Origin: Qipengyuania flavescens
GTDB taxonomy: Bacteria > Pseudomonadota > Alphaproteobacteria > Sphingomonadales > Sphingomonadaceae
DNA: 64,000 nt
NCBI RefSeq assembly: GCF_029688735.1
Contig: NZ_JARULD010000001.1
Span: 620,001-684,000 of the forward strand
Direction: 5' to 3'
The notes beneath the pieces are model-generated. The model was given only the letters and a program-made list of their open reading frames with translations, was not told where the DNA came from and searched no databases. Shown one piece after another: positions 1 through 8,898 of this stretch. The number at the start of each line of letters is the position of its first letter. Positions within the stretch are counted from its first letter, which is position 1. Made by a program: the position numbers and the translations under genes.

Positions 1-686
1 CCGCGTGTTTCGCGAGCCGGAGCCGGCGCCGGGCGCGCGGCTGGCGGAACCGATTCGGGAGTACCGACCGCCAGGTCGACCGCAGTCAGCTCCCGCGCCC
101 GCGCCGCCTCGGCTTCGGACTTCAGTTGACTCGCAAGCACCTGCGCCGCCTGCCTGTCGGCCAGCGGGATATACTCGTCCATTTGCGTGAGGGCGCCCTT
201 GGCCTGCGGCAGCCCCGTCGAATTGGCGAGGGTCAGCAGGGCATAGGCCCGCTGCCAGTTCTTCGCCACGAGGTCCCCGTTGAAGTGAGCGATGCCCAAT
301 ATGTACTGCGCGCGCGGATCGCCGCGTGTCGCTGCGGCTTCGATATAGGGAAGCGCTTGGTCGCGCTGCTCGCGCTGGAACAGAAGCAGCCCGTAATTGT
401 CCGCTGCTTGCACATGACCCTGCGCCGCTGCGCGAGCATATAGCGCTTCCGCCTGCGCCAGGTCGGTATCGACCCCCCGACCCAGCCGATAGGCCTGCGC
501 CAGATTGAACTGCGCATCGGCATCGCCTGCCTGCGCCGGAGCCACCCATTCGCGCACGGCGGCGGCATAATCGCCGCGGCTCCAGGCATCGACGCCGTCC
601 TTCACATCGGCCGACGCGGGCACGGCGAGACCTGCCGCGATGGCAGCGCAAAGCGCCATGCCCACGTTTTTGCTCTTTCCGATCAT
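1..686 (-). CDS. Sel1-repeat (TPR-like) secreted protein, C-terminus cut by window edge
   Basis: The reading frame opens at an ATG at 686 and stays open to the left edge, so about 228 residues are visible and the C-terminus is missing. Residues 1-25 look like a Sec signal peptide (hydrophobic AALCAAIAAG-type core ending in PASA-D). Several Sel1-like repeats follow, with the typical AQFNLAQAYRLGRGV and AQYILGIAHFNGD signatures, then an Ala/Pro-rich stretch at the visible end. Sel1 proteins are periplasmic scaffold or adaptor proteins; in this order many end in a SPOR domain, but that part lies outside the window. It is divergent from the ParA operon, with a 225 bp shared upstream region. Function beyond repeat scaffold is unknown. 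Confidence 0.85.
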   Translation of the reverse strand, partial: MIGKSKNVGMALCAAIAAGLAVPASADVKDGVDAWSRGDYAAAVREWVAPAQAGDADAQFNLAQAYRLGRGVDTDLAQAEALYARAAAQGHVQAADNYGLLLFQREQRDQALPYIEAAATRGDPRAQYILGIAHFNGDLVAKNWQRAYALLTLANSTGLPQAKGALTQMDEYIPLADRQAAQVLASQLKSEAEAARARELTAVDLAVGTPESVPPAARPAPAPARETR

Positions 687-812
687 CCGTTCCGTCCTCG
701 GCACTGTCGACCGCACATCTGCGGCAGTCGGCCCCACCCTATAGTAAATCGACCGTTAGCAAAGCGTTGCGCCGCATCCCGCTTTCGCAGCGAGCGCCTA
801 ATCCGCCCGATG

Positions 813-829
813 TTAACCCTAAATTAGGG
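813..829. promoter_or_regulatory. Candidate CtrA-type site in the shared upstream region
   Basis: The gap 687-911 between the Sel1 gene and the ParA operon contains TTAA, seven bases, then TTAG. This is one base from the alphaproteobacterial CtrA consensus TTAA-N7-TTAA. The same bases form a small palindrome (CCCTAA-A-TTAGGG, 817-829). CtrA control would suit a ParA/SPOR envelope operon, but a single near-match is weak evidence. Nothing else convincing was seen in this gap. Confidence 0.3.
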
Positions 830-911
830 GTAGTCTGCGATTTCCGTTTTCGAACAGTCGCATTTGGTGCGGCGCTTGATTGACTAGAGGCTCAAACCAG
901 GGGGATAAGCC

Positions 912-1628
912 TTGCGTGTACTGGCATTGGCATCGCAGAAGGGCGGATCGGGTAAAACCACGCTCTCCGGACATCTCGCCGTACAGGCCCAGCGCGCCGG
1001 CGCCGGGCCCGTCGTTCTGATCGATATCGACCCGCAGGGCTCGCTCGCCGACTGGTGGAACGAGCGCGAGGACGAATATCCCGCTTTCGCGCAGACCACG
1101 GTCGCTCGCCTGGCGAACGATCTGGCGATCCTGCGCCAGCAGGGCTTCAAGCTGGCCGTGCTCGACACGCCGCCCGCCATCACCATGGCCATCCAGTCGG
1201 TTATTTCGGTCGCCGAGTTGATCGTCGTCCCGACCCGCCCCAGCCCGCACGATTTGCGCGCCGTTGGCGCCACGGTCGACCTGTGCGAACGGGCCGGCAA
1301 GCCGCTGGTCTTCGTGGTCAACGCCGCGACGCCGAAAGCCAAGATCACCTCGGAAGCCGCCGTCGCGCTCTCGCAGCATGGCACGGTCGCCCCGATCACC
1401 CTGCACCACCGCACCGATTTTGCCGCCTCGATGATCGATGGCCGCACGGTGATGGAAGTCGACCCCGAAAGCCGTTCGGCTGCCGAGGTTACCGCGCTGT
1501 GGAAATATATCGCCGACCGGCTGGAGAAGAACTTCCGCCGCACGGTCTTCGCCGCACCGAACACGCAGAGCGCTGTTCCCGGTGCCCATCGCCCCGCTGG
1601 CGGCTTCGGCCGCCGGGTGGCACAGTAA
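912..1628 (+). CDS. Orphan ParA/MinD-family ATPase
   Basis: A 238-residue protein begins at a TTG codon; no earlier ATG fits and an AGGGGG Shine-Dalgarno lies 8-13 bases upstream. Residues 10-17 are the deviant Walker A motif KGGSGKTT of ParA ATPases. DIDPQG (about 38-43) and LDTPPA (about 85-90) are the Walker A' partner and Walker B regions. ParA-family proteins dimerise on ATP and position DNA or protein cargo. No ParB or parS-like array is nearby, and the next gene encodes a DNA-binding-like partner, so this is probably not the chromosomal segregation ParA but an orphan positioning ATPase. The three genes 912-3583 run in one direction with short gaps and look like an operon. Confidence 0.9.
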   Translation: MRVLALASQKGGSGKTTLSGHLAVQAQRAGAGPVVLIDIDPQGSLADWWNEREDEYPAFAQTTVARLANDLAILRQQGFKLAVLDTPPAITMAIQSVISVAELIVVPTRPSPHDLRAVGATVDLCERAGKPLVFVVNAATPKAKITSEAAVALSQHGTVAPITLHHRTDFAASMIDGRTVMEVDPESRSAAEVTALWKYIADRLEKNFRRTVFAAPNTQSAVPGAHRPAGGFGRRVAQ

Positions 1629-1652
1629 GAACGCCTGGGCGGAGACTGCCGG

Positions 1653-2192
1653 ATGTCTGACGCCAATTTCGCCTCGCTCACCCCGACGCTCCTCGCGCGC
1701 AAGGGCGGTGCCAAGCCCGCCATGCGCCCGCAGTCCGGGATCCCCGGCCCTGTCGACGGCAAGGAAGCCGCCGCCAACCTGGAAGATCTCGGCTGGAACG
1801 ACATGGGTGACGACAGCAGCACGCCCCTCGTGGCCGAAAAGCCGACTGCAGAAAAAGTCGTGCCGATCGCGCCCCGTCAGGCGGCCAACGAAACCGATGC
1901 GGAGCCCGCACCCAACCAGGTGCGCGAATCGCTGAGCAAGATCGCCGCCCAGCTGGACAAGCCGGCCGCGGCCAACGCCAAGCCGGTCGTTCGCAAATCT
2001 GCCGCTTCGCGCGGCAAGCGGGCAGCCTTTACGCTGCGGCTCGACCACGAGCGGCATCTGATGCTGCGCCTCGCCTGCACCGTTCGCGGTCGCAGCGCGC
2101 AGCAGCTGGTGACCGACGCGCTGGACGATCTGCTGGCCGAAATGCCGGAGATCGCGAGCCTCGCCGCCCAAGTCCAGCAGTCGGAAAAATAA
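1653..2192 (+). CDS. Ribbon-helix-helix-like partner protein of the ParA-type ATPase
   Basis: This 179-residue protein starts 24 bases after the ParA-type gene. Residues 1-110 are low-complexity, Ala/Pro/Glu-rich and probably disordered. A compact C-terminal domain (about residues 120-170) begins FTLRLDHERHLMLRLACTV and continues with an amphipathic helix ending LLAEMPEI; the beta strand plus two helices resembles ribbon-helix-helix DNA-binding proteins of the ParG/omega type that partner small ParA proteins. The assignment rests on pattern only. By position it is the likely cargo adaptor or repressor of the operon. Confidence 0.7.
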   Translation: MSDANFASLTPTLLARKGGAKPAMRPQSGIPGPVDGKEAAANLEDLGWNDMGDDSSTPLVAEKPTAEKVVPIAPRQAANETDAEPAPNQVRESLSKIAAQLDKPAAANAKPVVRKSAASRGKRAAFTLRLDHERHLMLRLACTVRGRSAQQLVTDALDDLLAEMPEIASLAAQVQQSEK

Positions 2193-2230
2193 CGGTTCGA
2201 AGACGTGGGATCGCCTTCAGGGGAATGACA

Positions 2231-3583
2231 ATGAGCATCGAGAGCAAAGCCAAAAACAACCGGTTCATCCGGCTTGCCGTAACCACGGCCCTGGCCACGA
2301 CCGCGCTGGCGGGTTGCACCGGCAAGGTCGCTCCCTCGCACAACTATTCCGCCGCCAAGGCGGAGAAGGCGCTGGCGAAGGGCCAGCAGGGCGAGGCGAT
2401 CGAGCATGCGGAAGCCGCCGTTCTGGCCGCGCCGCGCGATGCGCAGACCCGCACGCTGCTCGCCAACGCCTATCTCAAATCGGGTCGCTTCGCTTCGGCC
2501 GCGACCACTTTCGGCGAAGCCGTCGAGTTGGGTGACGCGGCCCCGCGCACGATCATCAGCTATTCGCTGGCGTTGACTGCAATCGGCGACATCCCCGGCG
2601 CGCACGAGCTGCTGCGCCAGCACCAGAATGCGATCGACCCCGCTGATTTCGGCCTTGCCCTGGCACTCGCCGGGCAGCCGCAGCAGGGCGTCCATATCCT
2701 CAACAATGCGCTGCGTGGGGGCCAGAATACGCCCAAGGTTCGCCAGAACCTCGCCTACGCCTTCGCTCTGTCGGGCGACTGGCGCAATGCCCGCATCCTT
2801 GCCTCGCAGGACGTCCCCGGCGACAAGCTGAACGAGCGCCTGCAGGAATGGGCCCAGCTTGCAAGCGCAAGACATCCGACCGTTCTGGTCGCCCGCCTGC
2901 TCGGCGTGCAGCCGGTGGAAGATCCGGGTCAGCCGGTCATGCTCGCGCTCGCCAATCACCCGGCACATGGCCAGTTGGCAGTCGAGTCCGCCGATCAGGT
3001 CGAGCCGGTCGAAGCTGCTGCGGCTAGCGATTTCGCGCTCGCGGGAGAACTGCCCGCCGTAAACGCGATCCCGTCGATGGATGCGAATGCCGACGAAGCA
3101 CAGTTCGATGACAGCGGCGAAGCGGCATTGGCCGATGCCGGTCTCGAGACCGTGAGCGGCCCACGCTTCGTCAGCCGCGAAGTGGTCCAGTCGGTTCCGG
3201 CTTCGCAGCGTGCCAAGCCTGCTGCCGCACCGCGTGCGGCCAAACCCGCTCCGGCCAAGGCTGCCCCGGTCGCGATGGCATCCGGCGATTACAACATCCA
3301 GCTCGGCTCGTATTTCTCGATGTCCGATGCGCAGGCCGCGTGGAAGGTTTTCCAGAGCCGCCATCCGGAGCTGTCCGATGCGGAACGCGTCATCACCAAG
3401 GCACGCGTGAACGGCAAGATCTACTACCGCGTCGCGGCAGCCGGTTTCGCCAAGGCCTCGGCCCAGTCGATGTGCCGCTCGGTCAAAAGCTCGGGCGCAG
3501 GCTGCATCGCCTACGCTGCATCGTCTCCCCTTCCCGGCGCTCTGAACGTAGTTCGTGACGGGGTTCGGGTCGCCTCGCGGTAA
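2231..3583 (+). CDS. TPR- and SPOR-domain lipoprotein
   Basis: The ATG at 2231 is preferred to the one at 2225 because AGGGG (2219-2223) then has normal spacing. The N-terminus has a hydrophobic stretch ending LAGC, a lipobox, so the mature protein is probably lipid-anchored. Tetratricopeptide-like helices (AIEHAEAAVLAAPRDAQTR and following) cover about residues 45-220. An acidic/Ala-Pro linker follows, then a C-terminal SPOR domain (about 355-435, NIQLGSYFSMSDAQAAW). SPOR domains bind denuded septal peptidoglycan, placing the protein at division sites. Together with a ParA-type ATPase and a DNA-binding-like protein it suggests an envelope or division-linked positioning operon; that joint role is an inference. 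Confidence 0.88.
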   Translation: MSIESKAKNNRFIRLAVTTALATTALAGCTGKVAPSHNYSAAKAEKALAKGQQGEAIEHAEAAVLAAPRDAQTRTLLANAYLKSGRFASAATTFGEAVELGDAAPRTIISYSLALTAIGDIPGAHELLRQHQNAIDPADFGLALALAGQPQQGVHILNNALRGGQNTPKVRQNLAYAFALSGDWRNARILASQDVPGDKLNERLQEWAQLASARHPTVLVARLLGVQPVEDPGQPVMLALANHPAHGQLAVESADQVEPVEAAAASDFALAGELPAVNAIPSMDANADEAQFDDSGEAALADAGLETVSGPRFVSREVVQSVPASQRAKPAAAPRAAKPAPAKAAPVAMASGDYNIQLGSYFSMSDAQAAWKVFQSRHPELSDAERVITKARVNGKIYYRVAAAGFAKASAQSMCRSVKSSGAGCIAYAASSPLPGALNVVRDGVRVASR

Positions 3584-3608
3584 CAACCGCACTCCATCAG
3601 ACTTCGCC

Positions 3609-3643
3609 AGCCCTGCCCGGAGCGATCCGGGCGGGGCTTTTTC
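3609..3643. terminator. Intrinsic terminator between convergent genes
   Basis: A 13 bp stem (left arm 3609-3621, right arm 3626-3638, one G-T wobble) with a GCGA loop is followed by TTTTTC. It serves the SPOR lipoprotein operon on the plus strand and lies just beyond the end of the minus-strand pyrC' gene. Confidence 0.85.
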
Positions 3644-3650
3644 TTGCGTG

Positions 3651-4883
3651 CTACAGGTCGATTGCGACGCCGCCCTTGTAGAGCGCGGTCACGCGGCCCT
3701 GCGTCGGCTGACCGTCGAACGGCGTGTTGCCGGCGGTGGCTGCCATCTTCTCGCTCTGGATGATCCACGGCTTGTCGATTTCGACGATCGCGATGTCGGC
3801 TTCCTTGCCCGCTTCAAGGACACCGGCCTCGACGCCGAGGATTCTCGCAGGGGCCGTGCACAGCATGGCGATGGCGCGCGGCAGGTCAATCACCTCGTCG
3901 CGCACCAGCGACAACGTCATGGCGAGCAGGGTTTCCGCCCCTGCCATGCCCGGTTCGGCATCGGCGAACGGCAGGCGCTTGTCCTCCGGCCCGCGCGGAT
4001 CGTGCCCGCTGGCAATGACATCGATCGTGCCGTCGGCGATGGCTTCGCGCACGGCCTGCCGGTCGTCCTCGCTTCGTAGCGGCGGCGAAAGCCGGGCGAA
4101 GGTGCGGAAATCGACGGTGGCCAGGTCGGACAGCATGAAGTGCGCAGGCGTCACGCCGCAGGTAACCGATGCCCCCCGCATCTTGGAGCTGCGGATCAGC
4201 TCCAGTCCTGCGCGCGTGGTTACCTGCCGGAAATGCAGCCGCGCTCCGGCCATTTCGGCCAATGCGAGGTCGCGCGCGATCGCGATGGCTTCTGCTTGCG
4301 GCGGCGCACTCGGCAGGCCGCGGCGGGTAGCAACTTCGCCGGACGTCGCCACCCCGCTACCGACAAGCGCGGCATCCTCGGCATGGGCGATTACGACCAT
4401 GTCGAGCATGGCGGCGTACTGCAGCAGGCGCAGCATCGCGCCGGAGTCCGCGATCCAGCCCCGCCCGGTAGCCACGGCCCGCGCGCCCGCTTCGCCCATC
4501 AGGGCGATCTCGGCGATTTCGGAGCCTGCGAGATCACGTGTCGCGGCGGCGAGCGGGTGGACCCACAGATCCGGCTTGCCGCTCTTGGCGATATAGGACA
4601 CCCGGCTCGGCAGATCGAGCGGCGGCGACTGGTCGGGCATCAGCGCCGCACGTGTAATCCCGCCGAAATGGAACGCGGGCTTGTCGATGGCGAAGACGCC
4701 GAGATCGACGAGCCCGGGCGCAACCAGCCTGCCGCGCGCGTCGACAGTCTCGTCGCCGTCCTGCGCCGCGACATCGCCGACCGACTCGATCAGGCCGTCG
4801 ACCAGCCGGATGCCGCCATCCGCGATCCCATTTGGAATGGCTATCCGTCCGTTCGTGATTGTGAGGGGACGTGCTTGCTTCAT
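3651..4883 (-). CDS. pyrC': Pseudo-dihydroorotase (PyrC', non-catalytic ATCase partner)
   Basis: The 410-residue protein has the amidohydrolase fold of dihydroorotase, but the metal-binding HxH after APG is gone: the sequence reads [13 protein letters not shown] where active enzymes have PGxxDxHxH. The late TDHAPH-like motif is altered to [15 protein letters not shown] near residue 165 is retained. Such inactive homologues, encoded with pyrB, are known to be structural partners that stabilise aspartate carbamoyltransferase. The start codon overlaps the pyrB stop by 4 bases (ATGA), which supports translational coupling and a shared complex. A true dihydroorotase must be encoded elsewhere. Confidence 0.88.
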   Translation of the reverse strand: MKQARPLTITNGRIAIPNGIADGGIRLVDGLIESVGDVAAQDGDETVDARGRLVAPGLVDLGVFAIDKPAFHFGGITRAALMPDQSPPLDLPSRVSYIAKSGKPDLWVHPLAAATRDLAGSEIAEIALMGEAGARAVATGRGWIADSGAMLRLLQYAAMLDMVVIAHAEDAALVGSGVATSGEVATRRGLPSAPPQAEAIAIARDLALAEMAGARLHFRQVTTRAGLELIRSSKMRGASVTCGVTPAHFMLSDLATVDFRTFARLSPPLRSEDDRQAVREAIADGTIDVIASGHDPRGPEDKRLPFADAEPGMAGAETLLAMTLSLVRDEVIDLPRAIAMLCTAPARILGVEAGVLEAGKEADIAIVEIDKPWIIQSEKMAATAGNTPFDGQPTQGRVTALYKGGVAIDL

Positions 4884-5905
4884 GCCGCCGCTCCCCAGCC
4901 ATCGACCCCACGCCCGCGGCGGGTCAGCACGTCGAGAGCGGCCATGCGGATGGCGACGCCCATCTCGACCTGCCTCGTGATGATCGATCGGTCGATCAGG
5001 TCGGCCACCTCGCTATCGATCTCGACCCCGCGATTCATCGGGCCTGGATGCATCACCAGCGCATCCGGGTTGGCATTCGCCAGCCGCTGCTTCGTCAGGC
5101 CATAGAGATGATGATATTCGCGCGCCGAGGGAATGAACTGTCCGCTCATCCGCTCGGTCTGGAGCCGCAGCATCATCGCCACGTCCGCCCCGTCCAGTGC
5201 AGCGTCGAAATCATGGTAGACCTCGGCACCCATCGCCTCGATCCCGGTCGGCATCAGCGCAGGTGGCGCACACAGGCGCACTGTCGCGCCCAGCGCCTGC
5301 AAGCACAGCAAATTGGAGCGCGCGACCCGGCTGTGGAGAATATCGCCGCAGATCACGATGACGAGGCCGGTAAAGTCGTCCGCAGCCTCGCCCCGCTCGC
5401 GCAGGGCATGCCGCAGCGCCAGCGCATCGAGCAGTCCTTGCGTCGGATGCTCGTGCTGCCCGTCACCCGCATTGAGCACCGGGCAATCGACCTTGTCCGC
5501 GATCAGCTGCGTCGCCCCGCTCGATCCGTGGCGGATCACGATCGCATCCGCGCGCATCGCGTTCAGCGTGATCGCCGTATCGATCAGGGTCTCGCCCTTT
5601 TTCACGCTCGAAGTCGCGGCGTGCATGTTGACCACATCCGCGCCCAGCCGCTTGCCCGCGATTTCGAAGCTCAGCAGCGTGCGCGTGCTGTTCTCGAAGA
5701 AGGCGTTGATGACCGTCAGCCCGGCCAGCAGGTCGTTATGCTTGGTCGGCTGGCGGTTCAGCGTCACCCATTGCTCCGCCTCGTCCAGCAGGAAGAGGAT
5801 TTCATGCCGCTCGAGCTGGCCGATGCCGATCAGGTCGCGGTGCGGGAATGCCTGCGCGCCCGCCGGATAGCGGGCCGCGTGGGGCGAAGTTTCCGTCGAT
5901 GCCAT
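4880..5905 (-). CDS. pyrB: Aspartate carbamoyltransferase catalytic subunit
   Basis: This 341-residue enzyme condenses carbamoyl phosphate with aspartate in pyrimidine synthesis. The carbamoyl phosphate-binding motif FFENSTRT (about residues 67-74), HRGSS-like [16 protein letters not shown] and HPGPMNRG are all present, so it looks active. The ATG at 5905 is chosen over a GTG at 5914 because AAGGG lies about 10 bases upstream of the former and touches the latter. It is the first gene of a two-gene operon with the pseudo-dihydroorotase, which probably forms a dodecameric-type complex with it. Confidence 0.95.
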   Translation of the reverse strand: MASTETSPHAARYPAGAQAFPHRDLIGIGQLERHEILFLLDEAEQWVTLNRQPTKHNDLLAGLTVINAFFENSTRTLLSFEIAGKRLGADVVNMHAATSSVKKGETLIDTAITLNAMRADAIVIRHGSSGATQLIADKVDCPVLNAGDGQHEHPTQGLLDALALRHALRERGEAADDFTGLVIVICGDILHSRVARSNLLCLQALGATVRLCAPPALMPTGIEAMGAEVYHDFDAALDGADVAMMLRLQTERMSGQFIPSAREYHHLYGLTKQRLANANPDALVMHPGPMNRGVEIDSEVADLIDRSIITRQVEMGVAIRMAALDVLTRRGRGVDGWGAAA

Positions 5906-6008
5906 TGAAGCCACGCCCTTAGTCGAGGCTTATCGCGTGCTCAAGCGCTTATCGCTGGCGAAGCGCGCTTCTGACGCCTAGCTAGGGCGCAACAGGAGAA
6001 CGGTTTCG

Positions 6009-7886
6009 ATGGGTTTCGCAGGCAAGGTGTGGAAGTTTCTGGTCGGGGTGAAGGACGCGCTCGTGCTCGTGTTCATGCTGCTGTTTTTCGCCGCCCTCTT
6101 CGCCATCCTGACCGCCCGGCCGAGCCCTGCAGCGGTGCGCGACGGGGCGCTGGTGCTCGATCTCGACGGCGTGATCGTGGAGGAACGCTCGGAGGTCGAT
6201 CCCATTGCCGCTTTGCTCGCAACCAGCGCGCCCATTGCCGAGTACCAGGCCCGCGATCTGGTGCGCGGCCTCGATGCCGCGGCCACGGACGACCGGATTA
6301 CCGCCGTGGTCCTCGATCTCGATCGCTTCCTGGGCGCTGGCCAGGTCCATCTGCAGGAAATCGGCGCGGCGCTCGACCGGGTGCGCGCGGCGGAGAAACC
6401 GGTGCTGGCCTTCGCGACCGCCTATACCGACGATTCCATGCTGCTGGCCGCTCATGCAAGCGAGGTCTGGGTCGACCCGCTCGGCGGCGCGGTAGTCGCG
6501 GGGCCGGGTGGCGAGAGGCTTTATTATGGCAACCTCCTCGACCGGCTCGAGATCAATGCGCGGGTCTACAAGGTCGGCGAGTACAAGAGCGCAGTCGAGC
6601 CCTATTCCCGCTCCGACATGTCGGAAGCTGCGCGGCAGAACTACAGCGAGCTCTACGGGGCGCTGTGGGAAGAATATCTCGCCAATGTGAAAAAGGCGCG
6701 CCCCGCCGCCGATATCGAGCGGATCACCGGCGATCCGGTTGGCTGGATCGAAGCCGCCGACGGCGATCTGGCCACCGCTGCCGAACAGGCCGGCTTGGTC
6801 GACCGGCTCGGCACGCGGCAGGAATTCGAGGAACGCGTCGTGGAACTGGTCGGCGCGGACGACTGGAGCGACGAGCCCGGCGCTTTCCCCTCGACCGAGA
6901 TGGCGGCCTGGCTGGAGGACAATCCGCTCGACACGCCCGGCAAGCCCATTGGGGTCGTCACCATCGCGGGCGAAATCGTCGATGGCGAGGCAGGCCCCGG
7001 CACGGCCGGTGGCGACCGCATCGCCGACCTGCTCGACGAAGCGCTGGCATACGACCTTGCAGGCCTAGTGGTGCGTGTGGACTCTCCCGGCGGATCGGTG
7101 CTGGCCTCCGAGCGGATTCGCAATGCGATCCTGCGCCACAAGGCGAACGATATCCCGATCGCGGTCTCCATGGCCAACCTTGCGGCGAGTGGCGGATACT
7201 GGGTCTCGACGCCCGCCGACCGCATCTTCGCCGAACCCGAAACGATTACCGGATCGATCGGCATCTTCGCCGTCATCCCGACATTCGAGCAGGCCGCGGC
7301 CAGCCTCGGTGTGAACAGCGACGGCGTGCGCACCAGCCCGCTGTCTGGCCAGCCGGACGTCATCGGCGGCTTCACGCCCGAGGTCGACGCGCTCATCCAG
7401 GCGAATGTCGAGAACGGATACGAGGACTTCCTCGACCGCGTAACCGCCGCACGTGGGCTGACGCGTGAGCAGGCCGACCGCATCGGCCAGGGCCGCGTCT
7501 GGGACGGCGGCACGGCGCGCCAGATCGGGCTGGTCGATCAGTATGGCGGGATGGACGAAGCGCTGGCGTGGGTCGCGCAGCAGGCCAAGCTCGGCGACGA
7601 CTGGCATCCGCGCTATCTCGGATCGCAGCCGACGGGCTACGACACCCTGCTGCGCAACCTGCTGACCGACGATGCCGAGACCGGCCAGGGCAACGATGTG
7701 GTGGCAACCTTCGCACTCCGCCGCGCGGCTGTCCTCGGTCGTATCGAAAGCGACCTCGATCGGTTGATGGGAACGCGCGGAATGCAGGCCTACTGCCTTG
7801 ACTGCCCTGCTCCGCTGACCGCAGTGCAGGACCGCGATGCTTCTTCCGGCTGGCTTTCCTCGCTGATCGGCCTGCTCGCGCGCTAG
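6009..7886 (+). CDS. sppA: Signal peptide peptidase SppA, long (67K) type
   Basis: A 625-residue membrane protease of the S49 family, with AGGAG 12 bases before the ATG. One N-terminal membrane segment (about residues 17-38) is followed by two tandem S49 domains, as in E. coli SppA. The catalytic lysine lies in YKVGEYKSAVEP (about 180-191) in the first domain and the nucleophile serine in NLAASGGYW (about 392-400) in the second. It cleaves remnant signal peptides in the inner membrane. It is monocistronic, and its 3' end lies 72 bp before the tRNA-Val gene. Confidence 0.95.
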   Translation: MGFAGKVWKFLVGVKDALVLVFMLLFFAALFAILTARPSPAAVRDGALVLDLDGVIVEERSEVDPIAALLATSAPIAEYQARDLVRGLDAAATDDRITAVVLDLDRFLGAGQVHLQEIGAALDRVRAAEKPVLAFATAYTDDSMLLAAHASEVWVDPLGGAVVAGPGGERLYYGNLLDRLEINARVYKVGEYKSAVEPYSRSDMSEAARQNYSELYGALWEEYLANVKKARPAADIERITGDPVGWIEAADGDLATAAEQAGLVDRLGTRQEFEERVVELVGADDWSDEPGAFPSTEMAAWLEDNPLDTPGKPIGVVTIAGEIVDGEAGPGTAGGDRIADLLDEALAYDLAGLVVRVDSPGGSVLASERIRNAILRHKANDIPIAVSMANLAASGGYWVSTPADRIFAEPETITGSIGIFAVIPTFEQAAASLGVNSDGVRTSPLSGQPDVIGGFTPEVDALIQANVENGYEDFLDRVTAARGLTREQADRIGQGRVWDGGTARQIGLVDQYGGMDEALAWVAQQAKLGDDWHPRYLGSQPTGYDTLLRNLLTDDAETGQGNDVVATFALRRAAVLGRIESDLDRLMGTRGMQAYCLDCPAPLTAVQDRDASSGWLSSLIGLLAR

Positions 7887-7958
7887 GAGGCGCTTGCCAG
7901 CAAGCGATTCGCCGCGTAATGGCGCGCCCCTGCCCGGCGATCATCGCCGCGAACGGGC

Positions 7959-8033
7959 GGGCGCGTAGCTCAGTGGTAGAGCACACCCTTCACACGGGTG
8001 GGGTCGCAAGTTCAATCCTTGCCGCGCCCACCA
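7959..8033 (+). tRNA. tRNA-Val (anticodon CAC)
   Basis: A complete cloverleaf can be folded: acceptor GGGCGCG (7959-7965) with CGCGCCC (8023-8029), D-arm GCTC/GAGC, anticodon stem CACCC/GGGTG with loop TTCACAC, and T-arm GCAAG-TTCAATC-CTTGC. The anticodon is CAC, reading GUG valine codons. CCA is encoded (8031-8033). Its 3' 50 bases are the integration site of the following mobile element; integration left the tRNA intact. Confidence 0.97.
7984..8033 (+). repeat. Attachment site attL (3' 50 bp of tRNA-Val)
   Basis: From the anticodon stem to the CCA end, these 50 bases recur without a mismatch at 20506-20555. Identity stops sharply on both sides (A versus C on the left, T versus C on the right). 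This is the classic footprint of a tyrosine recombinase using a tRNA 3' end. Confidence 0.95.
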
Positions 8034-8069
8034 TGTTTTCAAAGACTTAGCGTTGCCAGCATAAGTTTA

Positions 8070-8120
8070 CATGAAAAAAACATGAAAAACCTGGGTGATC
8101 ACCTGCGAACATCAACGGTG
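8070..8120 (+). repeat. Subterminal direct repeat, left copy (probable integrase arm site)
   Basis: The first 20 bases (8070-8089) are identical to 20395-20414 and contain CATGAAAAA twice. Similarity continues without gaps to 8120 (about 41 of 51 positions identical to 20395-20445). It lies 37 bp inside attL. Placement near both ends and the internal duplication suit arm-type binding sites for the integrase or a directionality factor. Confidence 0.65.
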
Positions 8121-8247
8121 ATGTTGAAGCCTCGCTAGGACCGCATCCAGATGACCCGCCTTGGTCGGGACTTCGCTTCCAATCCAGTGAGTTACGCCTT
8201 CTTCACCTTTCGCTGGCAAGTTCTTGCGCGAAAGAACGAGAGGAAGC

Positions 8248-8898
8248 ATGTCAATTCATCAACCCGTCCTCCCCACCCGGGCTATCGAACTCGTTGAAGC
8301 TCGTAGCCTGAAGCATGCCGAGACCCTCTTGGCCGACTTTGCAGCGGCTGGTCTGATTAAGACTTACGCGCTGGTGCGCGAGATAAGGCGAGCCGATGGT
8401 CCGACCGCGACGGTTCGAGATTCTCAAATTCCTCAGGATGAATGGGATCGGATCATTGCGTCGAATAAAGTCGCGCTTGCTCTTAATGGAGGGACTGTTC
8501 GACTTGAGGGGGCCCCACTGAAAGGAGGGCTGTCGCAGGTTCAGATCACAGGTATCAGCTTTTCCGAAGCATCACTCACCAAAGTCCTCGATCGATACTG
8601 CGCTCAATCATCGAAAGGTGCACAGAAGCCGCTTTCAGCGCAAAGCACAGATGTTGAGACCGACGCCGCGACCGCGCTGCCCTTGAGTAAGGCACGAAAG
8701 CAAAAGGAAGTGCTCCCCATTAAGCAAGGGGATCTTACGGCTTCGGTCGCGCAGACCATGCAAGCGACCGGCTTGGGGCGCACAAAAATCGACCGCCTAA
8801 TGAAGGAGGGCAAGCTCGTCAGAACCAAGGTAGGTAGGCGCACGCTTATAACTGTCGAAAGCATTGAACGACTGGTTGGTGCAAAAATAGCTTCGTGA
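8248..8898 (+). CDS. HTH protein with C-terminal excisionase-like domain
   Basis: The ATG at 8248 follows GAGAGGAAG and gives 216 residues. The last 55 residues (LTASVAQTMQATGLGRTKI ... VGRRTLITVESIERLV) match the winged-helix pattern of excisionase/AlpA-type HTH_17 domains: helix, turn, recognition helix, short wing. The N-terminal 150 residues are not recognised and end in a basic, low-complexity linker. Being the first gene inside attL, next to the repeat at 8070, it is a good candidate for the recombination directionality factor, although most such factors are under 100 residues. A cargo regulator is the alternative. Confidence 0.7.
   Translation: MSIHQPVLPTRAIELVEARSLKHAETLLADFAAAGLIKTYALVREIRRADGPTATVRDSQIPQDEWDRIIASNKVALALNGGTVRLEGAPLKGGLSQVQITGISFSEASLTKVLDRYCAQSSKGAQKPLSAQSTDVETDAATALPLSKARKQKEVLPIKQGDLTASVAQTMQATGLGRTKIDRLMKEGKLVRTKVGRRTLITVESIERLVGAKIAS

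Noticed and set aside
1877-3592. Minus-strand open frame of 571 codons over the SPOR lipoprotein
   Set aside because: Antisense shadow; the plus strand has lipobox, TPR and SPOR domains.
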